A DNA stretch of 64,000 nt from Barnesiella intestinihominis YIT 11860 (GCF_000296465.1 NZ_JH815206.1:296200-360199); one strand, 5' to 3'; shown: positions 8,953-18,178, numbered from the stretch's first letter. Numbers and translations: made by a program. The notes: a model not told the origin generated them from the sequence alone.

Positions 8953-9864
8953 ATGGCATTAGTTGATACGGATAATTTGTTAAAACGTTTTAGTCGTTAT
9001 TTGAGACTGGAACGAGGGCTTTCGGAGAATACGATAGCCGGTTATATGTCCGATGTAGAAAAGCTGGTTGACTTTATCGACTCGGAAAATTTGGATTGGA
9101 GAACCGTTACAGGAGCCGATTTGCATCAGTTTGTCGCTACATTACAAGATTTGGGTATCGGTGCACGGTCGCAGGCTCGTATTATTTCGGGGATAAAATC
9201 TTTTTTCAATTTTTTGAGAATGGAGAAATGCATCGATACGAATCCTTCGGAATTGATAGAGACTCCTAAATTGGGTATGAAATTGCCCGACGTGTTGACA
9301 GTAGAGGAGGTGGACGAGCTAGTCAATTCGTTCGACCTGTCGAAACCGGAAGAACGCCGCAATCGAGCGATTGTAGAAACATTGTATAGTTGTGGCCTTC
9401 GTGTTTCCGAATTGGTGGGGCTTCGTATGTCCAACCTCTATTTTAACGACGGTTATATCATCGTGGAAGGTAAGGGTAAAAAGCAGAGGTTGGTTCCTAT
9501 TTCAGAGAAAGCGATTAAAGAAATTCGTCCTTATATAGATGATCGGCTATCCCTTGATATAAAGCGGGGCAACGAGAATATTTTGTTTCTGAATCGCCGG
9601 GGGACACAACTCACCAGAGTAATGATCTTCTATATTATCAAGAGAGCTTGTGAAAGATGTGGTATTCGTAAAAAAGTCAGTCCGCACACGTTGCGGCATA
9701 CATTTGCTACCCATCTGTTGGAAGGAGGAGCCAATTTACGGGCAATACAACAGATGTTGGGCCATGAAAGTATCACTACGACAGAAATATATACTCATCT
9801 CGACCGGCAGTTTTTACGACAAGAGATATTGCAACACCACCCCAGAAATAAGAAAACCTTATAA
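8953..9864 (+). CDS. xerD: tyrosine recombinase, XerD type
   Basis: Site-specific recombinase of the XerC/D family, which resolves chromosome dimers at dif. An upstream TTG could add 28 residues, but the ATG at 8953 gives MALVDTDNLL and the standard length of about 303 residues. The N-terminal SAM-like domain (about 5-90) contains YLRLERGLSENTIAGYMSDV. The catalytic domain shows the first arginine in YSCGLRVSELVGLR, HTLRHTFATHLLEGGA with the His-x-x-Arg pair, LGHESITTTEIYTH with the third histidine, and the nucleophilic tyrosine in EIYTH. No mobile-element partner is present, so a housekeeping Xer role is likelier than an integrase role. Confidence 0.92.
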   Translation: MALVDTDNLLKRFSRYLRLERGLSENTIAGYMSDVEKLVDFIDSENLDWRTVTGADLHQFVATLQDLGIGARSQARIISGIKSFFNFLRMEKCIDTNPSELIETPKLGMKLPDVLTVEEVDELVNSFDLSKPEERRNRAIVETLYSCGLRVSELVGLRMSNLYFNDGYIIVEGKGKKQRLVPISEKAIKEIRPYIDDRLSLDIKRGNENILFLNRRGTQLTRVMIFYIIKRACERCGIRKKVSPHTLRHTFATHLLEGGANLRAIQQMLGHESITTTEIYTHLDRQFLRQEILQHHPRNKKTL

Positions 9865-9887
9865 ATTATGAAGGTTAGATAAAAAAA

Positions 9888-9921
9888 TTTGTATAAAAAT
9901 AGTGGGAGTGTTCTATTTTTG
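9888..9921 (+). promoter_or_regulatory. promoter of the TPR lipoprotein gene
   Basis: TTTG, spacer of 22, TATTTTTG. A second TATTTTTG occurs ten bases further on. The leader is about 100 bases and AT-rich. Confidence 0.5.
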
Positions 9922-10027
9922 TTTATTTTTGCCTTAAATATTAACCGCAATAGGAGTATTTTGTTTTTAAACAGTTGACTATAAAAGTAATATTTCAAAA
10001 AATAAGTGTAACCAAACAATTATTATT

Positions 10028-11710
10028 ATGATTAAGAAAATCTATCTTCCTCTAATGCTTCTCATGACACTAGCATTTGTAGGGTGTAACAAAGACATGA
10101 AGCCGTTATCGGCCGATTATTTTACGGTAACCCCTTCTCCTCTTGAAGTAGTGGGCGGTCAAGTTCCTGCAACGGTTACTGGAACTTTCCCTGAAAAATA
10201 TTTCGATAAGAAATCGGTTGTAACCGTAACTCCGTATTTGGTTTATGCCGATGGTGAAACTGCCGGAACTCCGTTTGTTTATCAAGGTGAAAAAGTAGAA
10301 GGTAACGACCAAGCCATTTCTTATAAAATGGGTGGCGTTGTTTCAATGCCGGTTAATTTCAAATACATTCCTGCTATGCGGAAATCGGAATTGCAATTGG
10401 CATTTAAGGTACAAAGAGGCAAAAAAACGTATGACCTTCCTCGTGTAACTGTTGCAGAAGGCGTTATTTCTACGGCCGAGATCGCTAACGCACAAGAGTT
10501 GAATCCTGCTATTACGCCCGATAAGTTCCAACGTATCATAGAAGAAAAATATTCTGCCGACATTATGTTCCTTATTCAACAAGCCAACTTGCGTTCTGAG
10601 CAATTGAAATCGGAACAAATGAACGCTTTGCACAATGAAATCAAAGCTGCTACCGAAGCTCCTAATAAGGAATTGACCAATATCAATGTCGCTTCTTTCG
10701 CTTCTCCCGATGGTGGTGTTAAGTTGAATACGACTTTGGCCGAAAACCGTGAGAAAAATACGGTTAACTATATGAAGAAGAGCTTGAAGAAAGGTAAAAT
10801 CGATGCCGATATGACTGCCGAATTTACAGCTCAAGACTGGGAAGGTTTCAAAGAATTGGTTTCGAAATCGAATATCCAAGACAAAGAACTTATTTTGAAT
10901 GTTCTTTCAATGTATTCCGATCCTGAACAACGCGAACGTGAAATCAAGAACATGTCTTCTGTGTTCAAAGTATTGGCCGAAGAAATTCTTCCCCAATTGC
11001 GTTATTCGAGAATCACAGCTTCTGTAAACGTTATCGGTAAATCTGACGAAGAAATTTCGAAATTGGCTAAGGAAGATGCCAAAGCTCTTTCTGTTGACGA
11101 ATTACTTTATGCTGCTACTTTGGTAAAGACCAATAAAGAAAAAGCCGCTATTTATGCAAAAGTCGTTGAAATCTATCCTAACGATTATCGTGGATACAAC
11201 AACTTGGGTATGGTTCAATACGAAGAAGGTGATTTGGCTGCTGCTCAAAACAACTTTGCAAAAGCTGCCCGCATTGCTCCCAATACTCCCGAAGTTGCTA
11301 TGAATCAAGGCTTGATCAGCTTGGCTAATAACGACTATGCTAAGGCAGAACAAGCATTTGGTAAATCTGCTGGTGTAGAAGAATTGAACGAAGCATTGGG
11401 TGTATTCTACATGAAGAAAGGCGACTATAACGCAGCTGTTAAAGCATTCGGCGATGTTAAATCCAACAATGCTGCTTTGGCTCAAATCTTGACGAAAGAT
11501 TACAGCAAAGCAAAAGCTACTTTGGCCGGTGTTGAAGCTCCTAATGCCAATACATACTATTTGATGGCTGTTTTGGGTGCTCGTACCAACAACGAACAAA
11601 TGGTTGTTTCCAACTTGAAGAAATCTATCAGCATGGATTCTTCGAAAGCTCAACAAGCTGCTACCGATCTTGAATTTGCAAAATTCGATATCGCTTCGCT
11701 TGTGAAATAA
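10028..11710 (+). CDS. TPR lipoprotein with an OmpA-like segment
   Basis: Predicted lipoprotein of 560 residues, with lipobox FVGC at residue 20. Residues about 30-150 are a beta-rich domain. Residues about 230-260 (NVASFASPDGGVKLNTTLAENR) look like the peptidoglycan-binding core of OmpA-C domains. From about 365 on, TPR units are clear (IYPNDYRGYNNLGMVQYEEGD, then two or three further repeats). A cell-envelope structural role is inferred. Codon use is strongly biased towards a few codons (GCT, AAC, GAA), which suggests high expression. It is monocistronic with its own promoter and a strong terminator. The specific function is not known to me. Confidence 0.85.
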   Translation: MIKKIYLPLMLLMTLAFVGCNKDMKPLSADYFTVTPSPLEVVGGQVPATVTGTFPEKYFDKKSVVTVTPYLVYADGETAGTPFVYQGEKVEGNDQAISYKMGGVVSMPVNFKYIPAMRKSELQLAFKVQRGKKTYDLPRVTVAEGVISTAEIANAQELNPAITPDKFQRIIEEKYSADIMFLIQQANLRSEQLKSEQMNALHNEIKAATEAPNKELTNINVASFASPDGGVKLNTTLAENREKNTVNYMKKSLKKGKIDADMTAEFTAQDWEGFKELVSKSNIQDKELILNVLSMYSDPEQREREIKNMSSVFKVLAEEILPQLRYSRITASVNVIGKSDEEISKLAKEDAKALSVDELLYAATLVKTNKEKAAIYAKVVEIYPNDYRGYNNLGMVQYEEGDLAAAQNNFAKAARIAPNTPEVAMNQGLISLANNDYAKAEQAFGKSAGVEELNEALGVFYMKKGDYNAAVKAFGDVKSNNAALAQILTKDYSKAKATLAGVEAPNANTYYLMAVLGARTNNEQMVVSNLKKSISMDSSKAQQAATDLEFAKFDIASLVK

Positions 11711-11736
11711 GATAGAAGATAAGTCTTTATTAATAG

Positions 11737-11771
11737 AGCCGGAGTTGCCCAGTGCAGCTCCGGCTTTTTTG
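11737..11771 (+). terminator. terminator after the TPR lipoprotein gene
   Basis: Perfect stem AGCCGGAG/CTCCGGCT with a 13-base loop, followed by a run of T. Confidence 0.88.
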
Positions 11772-11845
11772 TATAAAGGAATAGAAGATAAACGTTTTTG
11801 TTTCAGATTGTTCTTCTTGAAGTGGGATTATTTCGGTTAAACTCG

Positions 11846-11853
11846 TACATTTG
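11846..11853 (+). promoter_or_regulatory. -7 box of the YfhO-family gene
   Basis: TACATTTG, 25 bases before the ATG at 11878. It overlaps the TTG that would otherwise be read as an upstream start, which argues for the ATG. The -33 region holds only a weak CTTGA. Confidence 0.5.
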
Positions 11854-11877
11854 CACAGAATATACAGATTTGGAGAA

Positions 11878-14325
11878 ATGAAAAACCATAGGAATTTTTG
11901 GGCATTGTTGCCGGTATTGGTGTTTGTATTATTATCGTTCGTTTATTTTTGTCCCGATGTAATCGAAGGGAAAATATTGTTTCAACATGACACCCAACAA
12001 GGTTTAGCTATCGGGCATGAGGCGAAAACGTATGCCGAAGAGACCGGAGAAATGCCTCGTTGGACGGGTACGGTATTTTCTGGTATGCCCACGTTCCAAA
12101 TCGCTCCGAGCTATGCGAGCAATGAACCGTTGAAAGGATTGCAAAAGATCTACAACTTGTGGCTGGTTTCGCCGGTGTCTTTGCTGTTTATCATGATGTT
12201 GGGCTTTTATATCCTTATGTTGTCGCTGAATGTCCGTTGGTATCTGGCAGCCTTTGGGGCGATAGCTTATGCGTTTTCTTCCTATTTTTTCATTATTATC
12301 GCGGCGGGGCACATTTGGAAGTTTATTACTTTGGCTTATATCCCGCCGACGATCGCCGGTATCGTGTTGGCCTATCGGGGTAAATATCTGTTGGGTGGAG
12401 CATTGGCTGCTCTGTTCGGGGCATTGCAAATCATGTCGAACCATGTGCAAATGTCCTATTATTTTTTGTTTGTTATCTTTGCCGTAGTAATTGCCTATGC
12501 GGTAGAACATTATCGTTCGCATACGTTGCCTCGCTTTTTCAAAGCCACCGGAGTATTGGTTGTCGCCGCTTTATTGGCTGTCGGAGCGAATGCCTCGAAT
12601 CTGTATCATACCTATAAGTATTCGAAGGAATCCATGCGAGGTGGACATACCGAGCTGACATCGCAAGACAATTCCCAAGAAAATACGGGCAGCGGATTGG
12701 ATAAGGATTATATTACTAAATGGAGTTATGGCAAGATGGAGACGCTTACCCTGCTTATTCCCGACAGTAAGGGAGGAGCCAGTGGACTGCTCTCCGAGAA
12801 CGAGCATGCGACGAAGGCTGCCGATCCTCAAATCCGTCCTTATTTGTCTCAGGTCGATCGATACTGGGGTGACCAGCCTTTCACGTCTGGGCCCGTTTAC
12901 GTGGGTGCGTTGATTTTCTTTTTGTTCGTATTGGGGTGTTTTATCGTTCGTACTCCATTGAAATGGGCATTGCTTGTAGTAACTATATTGACCGTTATGC
13001 TGTCATGGGGGAAGAATATGATGTGGTTTACCGACTGGTTTATCGATTATTTCCCCATGTATAACCGGTTCCGTACCGTTTCGAGTATTTTGGTCGTTGC
13101 CGAGTTTTGTATGCCTCTGCTCGCTGTGTTGGCATTGAAAAAGATATTCGACGATCCCTCGATTCTTAAAAGAGAAAAATGGTCGTTCTATTTGAGCGGC
13201 GGTATAGTGGGGGGGATTGCCTTATTGGCGGCCTTGTTCCCCGGTTTGTTCGATGATTTCTTGAAAGATTATGAATTGGAGGCTATACAGCAACCCGGTT
13301 ATGGAGAGTTATTCGCCGGGATAGCCGAGGCTCGACGAGCTATATTCACGGCCGATGCATGGCGTTCGTTCGTTATTGTTGCATTGGGCTTTGTCGCTTT
13401 GTGGCTTTTGAGGGAGAAGAAGTTAGGTTCGACTGTGGTAATGGTTGCGTTGGTTGTAATTCTTATCGGCGATATGTATCCGGTCAATAAACGTTATCTC
13501 AATAGCGGTAACTTCGTGACTGCTGCCCGGAAAACCAATCCTTTCCCCATGACCGAGGCCGATCGTTATATCTTGCAAGACAAAGATATGAATTACAGAG
13601 TATTGAATGCTGCTGCGGGACCAACTTTGGAGGCAAGTTTCAACGAGCCTCGTACTTCGTATTATCATAAATCGGTGGGAGGATACCATGCCGCCAAGTT
13701 GCGTCGTTATCAAGACTTGATAAAGCATCAGTTGGAGAATGCCAATCCTGCGGTATTGAATATGTTGAACACCCGTTATATTATCCAACCTCTCGAAAAC
13801 GGAAAAGAGACGGTGGTACGCAATCCCGGAGCTTTGGGGAACGCATGGTTCGTCTCGGAAGTGAAATGGGTTGATAATGCCGATGCCGAGATGGAGGCGA
13901 TTACCGATTTCGATCCGTCGTTTACGGCGGTGGCCGATCGTAAATTCAAGAATGAAATCGGTGAGAAAATCATTCCTCCGGTTGCCGGTGACACGATTTA
14001 TGAGACGGCATACAAACCAGACGAGTTGACTTATCGTTACCAATCCCGAAATGGTGGATTGGCTGTTTTCTCAGAGATATATTTCCCGTGGGGCTGGCAA
14101 GTGACAGTCGATGGGAAACCGGTCGATATGGCGAGGGTGAATTATGTGCTGCGGGCGGTAAATCTTCCCGCCGGAGACCACGAAGTCATTTTCCGTTTCG
14201 ACCCACAATCGGTTCATACGACCGAAGCGGTTGCCTATGTTTCTTTGTTCCTTATCTTGGGAGCATTTGTAGTGGTGGGGCTTGGAGCGTGGAAAAGGCG
14301 TAACGATTTGTCTGTGGAAGATTAG
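11878..14325 (+). CDS. YfhO-family polytopic membrane protein
   Basis: Inner-membrane protein of 815 residues related to YfhO, a family near GT-C glycosyltransferases and linked to cell-surface glycosylation. The N-terminal helix is followed by a loop with FQHDTQQGLAIGHEAK and the WTGTVFSGMPTFQI motif, typical of the family's extracytoplasmic acidic loop. About 12 hydrophobic segments extend to residue 540. The remaining 270 residues are soluble, with a final membrane helix near 785-805. The ATG at 11878 is chosen over an upstream TTG that lies in the promoter. The small methyltransferase gene starts 10 bases after the stop. The substrate is unknown. Confidence 0.85.
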   Translation: MKNHRNFWALLPVLVFVLLSFVYFCPDVIEGKILFQHDTQQGLAIGHEAKTYAEETGEMPRWTGTVFSGMPTFQIAPSYASNEPLKGLQKIYNLWLVSPVSLLFIMMLGFYILMLSLNVRWYLAAFGAIAYAFSSYFFIIIAAGHIWKFITLAYIPPTIAGIVLAYRGKYLLGGALAALFGALQIMSNHVQMSYYFLFVIFAVVIAYAVEHYRSHTLPRFFKATGVLVVAALLAVGANASNLYHTYKYSKESMRGGHTELTSQDNSQENTGSGLDKDYITKWSYGKMETLTLLIPDSKGGASGLLSENEHATKAADPQIRPYLSQVDRYWGDQPFTSGPVYVGALIFFLFVLGCFIVRTPLKWALLVVTILTVMLSWGKNMMWFTDWFIDYFPMYNRFRTVSSILVVAEFCMPLLAVLALKKIFDDPSILKREKWSFYLSGGIVGGIALLAALFPGLFDDFLKDYELEAIQQPGYGELFAGIAEARRAIFTADAWRSFVIVALGFVALWLLREKKLGSTVVMVALVVILIGDMYPVNKRYLNSGNFVTAARKTNPFPMTEADRYILQDKDMNYRVLNAAAGPTLEASFNEPRTSYYHKSVGGYHAAKLRRYQDLIKHQLENANPAVLNMLNTRYIIQPLENGKETVVRNPGALGNAWFVSEVKWVDNADAEMEAITDFDPSFTAVADRKFKNEIGEKIIPPVAGDTIYETAYKPDELTYRYQSRNGGLAVFSEIYFPWGWQVTVDGKPVDMARVNYVLRAVNLPAGDHEVIFRFDPQSVHTTEAVAYVSLFLILGAFVVVGLGAWKRRNDLSVED

Positions 14326-14335
14326 GAATACCGTC

Positions 14336-15061
14336 ATGCAAAAAAAGTTCTGGAAGGATTATACGTCGCCGATGAGTCGCATGCGTCAAGCATGGGGATT
14401 CGGTATCCATTCTCCTTTTGCGTTTAGACTTATTACGAAGGTCATACGGGAGAAAGCGAGGTACTATGCCTATGATGACATAGAGGCGATTTGTCACGAG
14501 CATGTGGACGATAGTCTTTCGCATCGACAGAAACATTTGCGGAAGCGGATTTCGACAAGCCGAGGAAGGCTTTTTTTTCGATTGACCAACTTCTTTCGTC
14601 CGGATAACATTCTCGAAATAGGAACTTCATGGGGAATTTCGACTCTCTATTTGAGATTGGCGGGAAGACAATCTGAGATTACGGTTGTAGAACCGTTGCC
14701 CGAGATTCATGATTTTGCCGAGAGCCTTTTTGCCGAGGTTGGAGAGAAGGCCGATTTCGTTCGGGAAGAATATGCTACGTTTCTCTTGGACTATTTTCGA
14801 CAAACACCCGAGCGTCTGTATATTGTCGTGAATCGTTTGCCCAAGCCGTATTATCGGGCATTGCCCGATTTGCTTGCCCCTGTTTTGGATATGCATGCGT
14901 TGTTGATAATAGATGGTATCCGCAGTAATAGCGAAGTGAAATCGTGGTGGGAAAAGCTCGTTAAAGACGAGCGTGTGAGGGTAACTGTCGATATGAAGAA
15001 TGTCGGTTTAGTGTGTTGTGATCCTAAACTGAATAAACAAGATTATCAAGTCTCGTTATAG
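14336..15061 (+). CDS. putative class I SAM-dependent methyltransferase
   Basis: Cytosolic protein of 241 residues. The Rossmann motif NILEIGTSWGISTLYLRL lies at about 86-103, followed by ITVVEPLPE as motif II. The later LLIIDGIRSN resembles the motif IV strand of O-methyltransferases. The ATG at 14336 is preferred over an upstream in-frame start inside the YfhO gene, as it gives a natural N-terminus (MQKKFWKDYTSP) and follows the YfhO stop by 10 bases. The pair is probably co-transcribed. The N-terminal MRQAWGFGIHSPFAFRL segment is also seen in other Bacteroidetes proteins of this type. The acceptor is unknown. Confidence 0.75.
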   Translation: MQKKFWKDYTSPMSRMRQAWGFGIHSPFAFRLITKVIREKARYYAYDDIEAICHEHVDDSLSHRQKHLRKRISTSRGRLFFRLTNFFRPDNILEIGTSWGISTLYLRLAGRQSEITVVEPLPEIHDFAESLFAEVGEKADFVREEYATFLLDYFRQTPERLYIVVNRLPKPYYRALPDLLAPVLDMHALLIIDGIRSNSEVKSWWEKLVKDERVRVTVDMKNVGLVCCDPKLNKQDYQVSL

Positions 15062-15152
15062 CGATTTCGGGTTTCAAGATAAAATAGATAGAAGTTGGAA
15101 TAAATTTGAATTTATTCTCTGCGTCGCGAATCGCTGGAAGTGAGTGAGGAAA

Positions 15153-16076
15153 TTACTCGGATAAGATTTTGCGGATAGTTTCTTTATCTTTAACTAATTG
15201 TGACTGTAAGGCCTTTATATCGGCGAATGTTTTCTCCGTGCGTACATATTCGATAAGTTCGACAGATAAGGTCTTGCCGTATAAATCTTCCGAGAAATCA
15301 AAAATATTCACCTCTATGCTATAATCGTTCGGTCGGTTTAGAGTCGGCCGATGTCCTATATTAAGCATGCCTCCGTAATGTTTGCCGTCTGGTATCCCGA
15401 TTCGTACGGCATAAACTCCATTTGCAGGAATCAGTTTGTCCGGGTAGTCGATATTTAAATTAGCCGTGGGAAATCCTATTTTCCTTCCGACCTGAAAACC
15501 CTTTACCACATTCCCGTGCAACGTATAAGGATATGAAAGTAATCGGTTGGCGGTGCAAACATCGTCCTGCAAAAGATATTTTCGGATAATCGAAGAGCTT
15601 ACCGGCCCGAGGTCGGTCACAAATTCAGGGGCATGGATTATTTCTATCCCTAAGTCCTTGCCATATTTGACGTACTCTTCGAAACCCTCGGCCCGGTTAT
15701 GCCCGAAACGATGGTCATAGCCGATGATAAGCCCTTTTATACAGTATCGGTTTGACAGGATTTTCAAGAAATCGTATGCCGATAATAAGGACATTTCGGG
15801 TGTGAAGTCAAGAAAAATAGTTCGATCTATCCCGGTTTTTCGCAACAGCTCGGCTCGTTCTTCGGGCGATGTCAACATGCGAAAAGGTATTTCGGGGTGA
15901 AGTACCTGCTGCGGGTGTGTGCGAAATGAGATGACTGCCGACGATAAGTTTCTCATAGCCGCTTCTTCTTTTACTTTTTCGATAACGGCTCGATGCCCCG
16001 TATGTACACCGTCGAATACACCGAGTGCTGCAAAAGCGGCTTGATCGTTTGTGATACCTTTATATTCAGAAGTCAT
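15153..16076 (-). CDS. ribF: bifunctional riboflavin kinase / FAD synthetase
   Basis: Phosphorylates riboflavin to FMN and adenylates FMN to FAD. The 307 residues match the bifunctional family. The N-terminal nucleotidyltransferase domain has ALGVFDGVHTGHRAV (the HxGH-like motif) and GYDHRFGHNR. The C-terminal kinase domain (about 185-307) has VGRKIGFPTANLN and NGVYAVRI. The start overlaps the 3' end of the HAD phosphatase gene by 11 bases, so the two are co-translated. No FMN riboswitch is visible upstream. Confidence 0.96.
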   Translation of the reverse strand: MTSEYKGITNDQAAFAALGVFDGVHTGHRAVIEKVKEEAAMRNLSSAVISFRTHPQQVLHPEIPFRMLTSPEERAELLRKTGIDRTIFLDFTPEMSLLSAYDFLKILSNRYCIKGLIIGYDHRFGHNRAEGFEEYVKYGKDLGIEIIHAPEFVTDLGPVSSSIIRKYLLQDDVCTANRLLSYPYTLHGNVVKGFQVGRKIGFPTANLNIDYPDKLIPANGVYAVRIGIPDGKHYGGMLNIGHRPTLNRPNDYSIEVNIFDFSEDLYGKTLSVELIEYVRTEKTFADIKALQSQLVKDKETIRKILSE

Positions 16077-16710
16077 CTATCGATTGGGTATTGAAAAATG
16101 TTACTATATCCCTGTCGGGTGTTACGAGAAAAGTCTTGAATCCGAGGCTGGCCGCAGCATCTAAATTCTTTTGAGAATCATCGAAAAATAAAGTCTCTTG
16201 CGGAACAATACGGGATAGTTCGATCACTTTTTTGAAAATAGCGATGTCTGGTTTACAAGATTTTAATCGGTAGGATAAATAAACGTCATCGAAATAATCG
16301 GTTATCGATAATCCCTCTTGTGCAAAGCACTCGGCTATTTTGGTATCGAACATGATAGGATTCGTGTTGCTCAACATCATAACGTTGAATCGCTGTCTCA
16401 ATTTCCGTAATAGAGTCAAACGGTCGAGGGGAATCCCGATTAAAAGTTCGTTAAGGGCATGGACGATTTCCTCGTCCGAAACGGCTTTCCCTATCTTTTG
16501 GCGCATGCACTTGAAAAAGTCGCTTGGGGATATTTTTCCCTCTTCCAAATCCATGAGTGTTCCCCGTTGGACGGATAGGTCCAGCATTTCATCGGCTTTT
16601 TCATCGCCTAATGCCGTTAAAGCATCGACGCAACGTTGCCGGTCGAGATTTATAATAACTCCACCTAAATCGAATAATAAATTCCGGATACCCGCCAAAG
16701 ACGTATTCAT
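16066..16710 (-). CDS. HAD-superfamily phosphatase, YihX-like
   Basis: Cytosolic haloacid-dehalogenase-type hydrolase of 214 residues. Motif I is LLFDLGGVIINLD near the N-terminus, motif II is MLSNTNPIMF, motif III is the lysine of LKSCKPDIAIF, and motif IV is LFFDDSQKNLDAA. The small helical cap lies between motifs I and II. This pattern fits YihX-like sugar-phosphate phosphatases. Overlap with ribF hints at an FMN-related or housekeeping role, but that is inference. Confidence 0.87.
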   Translation of the reverse strand: MNTSLAGIRNLLFDLGGVIINLDRQRCVDALTALGDEKADEMLDLSVQRGTLMDLEEGKISPSDFFKCMRQKIGKAVSDEEIVHALNELLIGIPLDRLTLLRKLRQRFNVMMLSNTNPIMFDTKIAECFAQEGLSITDYFDDVYLSYRLKSCKPDIAIFKKVIELSRIVPQETLFFDDSQKNLDAAASLGFKTFLVTPDRDIVTFFNTQSIDDF

Positions 16711-16852
16711 AAATACAGTTTTAAGTGCAGCGAAAATAGGGCGAACCGAGGGTAAAATAAATTTGCTTGATTACATTCGGGTGTTACCTATTCTCGCATT
16801 TTATGCAAAAGTAGTGAATTTTGTGCGGTATTCTGGCTGCATAGAAAAATTT

Positions 16853-17050
16853 TTAGAAGCTGTTTTAAATTTATTCCGAGACAGATTAAGACCTATGTTG
16901 AAGCAGATTGGAGTCCGAGATACGCAGTCAATAGCGGGCTATTGACAAAAATCAAGGGATTCAAGATGCGAGACAGGGGCTCAATAGGGCCGGAACATAC
17001 CTGCCTGCAATGATAATATTATTTCTCAATAAATTTAAAACAGCTTCTTA
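16853..17050. mobile_element. MITE-like element with perfect 21-bp inverted repeat ends
   Basis: Left arm 16855-16875 (AGAAGCTGTTTTAAATTT...) and right arm 17028-17048 are exact reverse complements over 21 bases. Both ends are flanked by TTA, compatible with a 3-bp target duplication. About 150 bases lie between the arms, with an internal palindrome (TCAATAGCGGGCTATTGA) and no coding sequence. The size, ends and lack of a transposase fit a miniature inverted-repeat transposable element mobilised in trans. The parent IS is unknown. The rest of 16711-17278 holds only the tRNA promoter and nothing else I recognise. Confidence 0.65.
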
Positions 17051-17221
17051 GTTGACGGAAGCATGACGGTCGATGGTACAACCGTATTGAGCAGAGGAGA
17101 AATGCTTGTACAATTTTTGTTTATGCTGTTTCATGGAAAGGCGAGGTATATTGGGGTACGATAGAGAAGGGGTGATTTCAACCGTCTTTTATATTCCCTT
17201 TGAAGAAAAATAAAAAAATAT

Positions 17222-17252
17222 TTTGGGGTTTCTTTGAAAACATCTATCTTTG
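17222..17252 (+). promoter_or_regulatory. tRNA promoter
   Basis: TTTG, spacer of 19, TATCTTTG, ending 26 bases before the tRNA. Confidence 0.75.
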
Positions 17253-17278
17253 CACACGCTTACGGAAATATCCGTGCC

Positions 17279-17352
17279 GGTCCTATAGCTCAGTTGGTTA
17301 GAGCATCTGACTCATAATCAGGGGGTCCTTGGTTCAAGCCCAAGTGGGACCA
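17279..17352 (+). tRNA. tRNA with CAT anticodon (Ile2 or elongator Met)
   Basis: The 74-nt cloverleaf folds fully: acceptor stem GGTCCTA/TGGGACC, D arm GCTC/GAGC, anticodon stem TCTGA/TCAGG with loop CTCATAA, and T arm CTTGG/CCAAG with loop TTCAAGC. Discriminator A; CCA is not encoded. The anticodon CAT fits elongator Met or, if C34 is modified to lysidine, Ile for AUA codons. C4-G69 and C5-G68 pairs match the E. coli Ile2 tRNA, which tilts the call towards Ile2. It is not the initiator, since the acceptor starts with a paired G1-C72. Confidence 0.93.
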
Positions 17353-17357
17353 CATAA

Positions 17358-17391
17358 AGCAGGTTGCGAGAAAATCGCAATCTGCTTTTTT
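17358..17391 (+). terminator. tRNA terminator
   Basis: Stem AGCAG-g-TTGCGA/TCGCAA-t-CTGCT around a GAAAA-type loop, followed by six T. Confidence 0.85.
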
Positions 17392-17518
17392 GTTTGTCTC
17401 GATAGAAAAAATCTTATATTGAGCCAGTAGATTTTTAGGCTCTGTCGATAATTAATGGGGATTGCCCGTTTTATACTTCTAACTCCTCAATCAAAGATTA
17501 TATAATATCTTCTCAACT

Positions 17519-17696
17519 CCTCCGTCACTTCGTGACACCTCCCCTATATGGCTAACGCCACACTACGGAGCACGGCAGAGGAGGAGGCCAAACACGATCC
17601 ATCTCATTGATAAATAGTGTGATAGAAGGGCATTAAACCTCCTCCTCTGTGTTTTGCAATGCAAAATATAGGGGAGGTGTCACGAAGTGACGGAGG
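17519..17696. repeat. inverted-repeat intergenic element, 31-bp perfect arms
   Basis: The arms 17519-17549 and 17666-17696 are exact reverse complements over 31 bases. Each contains the palindrome TCACTTCGTGA and ends in CCCCTATAT. A second inner pair (GCAGAGGAGGAGG near 17575 and CCTCCTCCTCTG near 17638) extends the symmetry. No coding sequence. Related blocks occur at 17731-18016, 56216-56340 and 61718-62145, so it belongs to a dispersed family. From 17353 to 18290 only repeats, the tRNA terminator and the sigma gene promoter are seen. Confidence 0.7.
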
Positions 17697-17730
17697 GGTT
17701 AGAAAATACCCGCAGTGAAAATAATCAAGT

Positions 17731-18016
17731 TTCTCCTCCTCCTCTGCCGTGCTCCGTAGCATTACGAGGTGTTTCCGTTTTCATAAGGGAATATAGGGAG
17801 AATGCCTATGAGACGAGGGGATTAACCCTTACAGCTAAAAATCTTATGAAATCTTTTCAACCCTTCTCCTCAGAAACTATTGTTTCTTCGGTATCTCTTC
17901 TCTATATTGCGTCACAACGTCCTGTAAGGCTACGGTACACGGCAGAGGAGAAGAGTAGATACAATCCCCTCTCATTCGCTAACATTCAGGGCTATCCCCA
18001 TGAATTTTCTACTGAA
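17731..18016. repeat. dispersed intergenic repeat, copy B
   Basis: It contains CTCCTCCTCTGCCGTGCTCC, GTAGCATTACGAGGTGTTTCC and GGGAATATAGGG blocks. From 17861 it is similar to 61718 onward (CTCAGAAAC-ATTGTTTCTTC). It ends with CCCCATGAATTTTCTACTGA, nearly identical to 62125-62145. No credible gene. Confidence 0.6.
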
Positions 18017-18178
18017 CCCTTATATTCTTAAATGGTCTAATTATAATATTAAATAATTGTGATATTTCTCCAATTTAATTTATTATAATTAACTGTAATT
18101 GTGGGGATAACTGTAATTTTTTATAAGAATTTTTCATTAAGATTTTTTTAATTGGTGATTAGTTTTATAATATTATTA

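Noticed and set aside
8953-9864. Integrase of a mobile element
   Set aside because: No other mobility genes or attachment repeats nearby; length and motifs fit housekeeping XerD.
16711-16800. FMN riboswitch upstream of the ribF unit
   Set aside because: No conserved RFN element blocks; the leader is short and unstructured.
16340-16945. 201-residue plus-strand open frame
   Set aside because: Lies opposite the HAD phosphatase gene and runs into the MITE-like element; no domain pattern.
17519-17696. CRISPR array
   Set aside because: Repeats are inverted and dispersed, not direct repeats of constant length with unique spacers.
17687-18031. 114-residue open frame in the repeat block
   Set aside because: Built entirely from repeat sequence; the matching repeat at 61718-62145 does not keep the frame.
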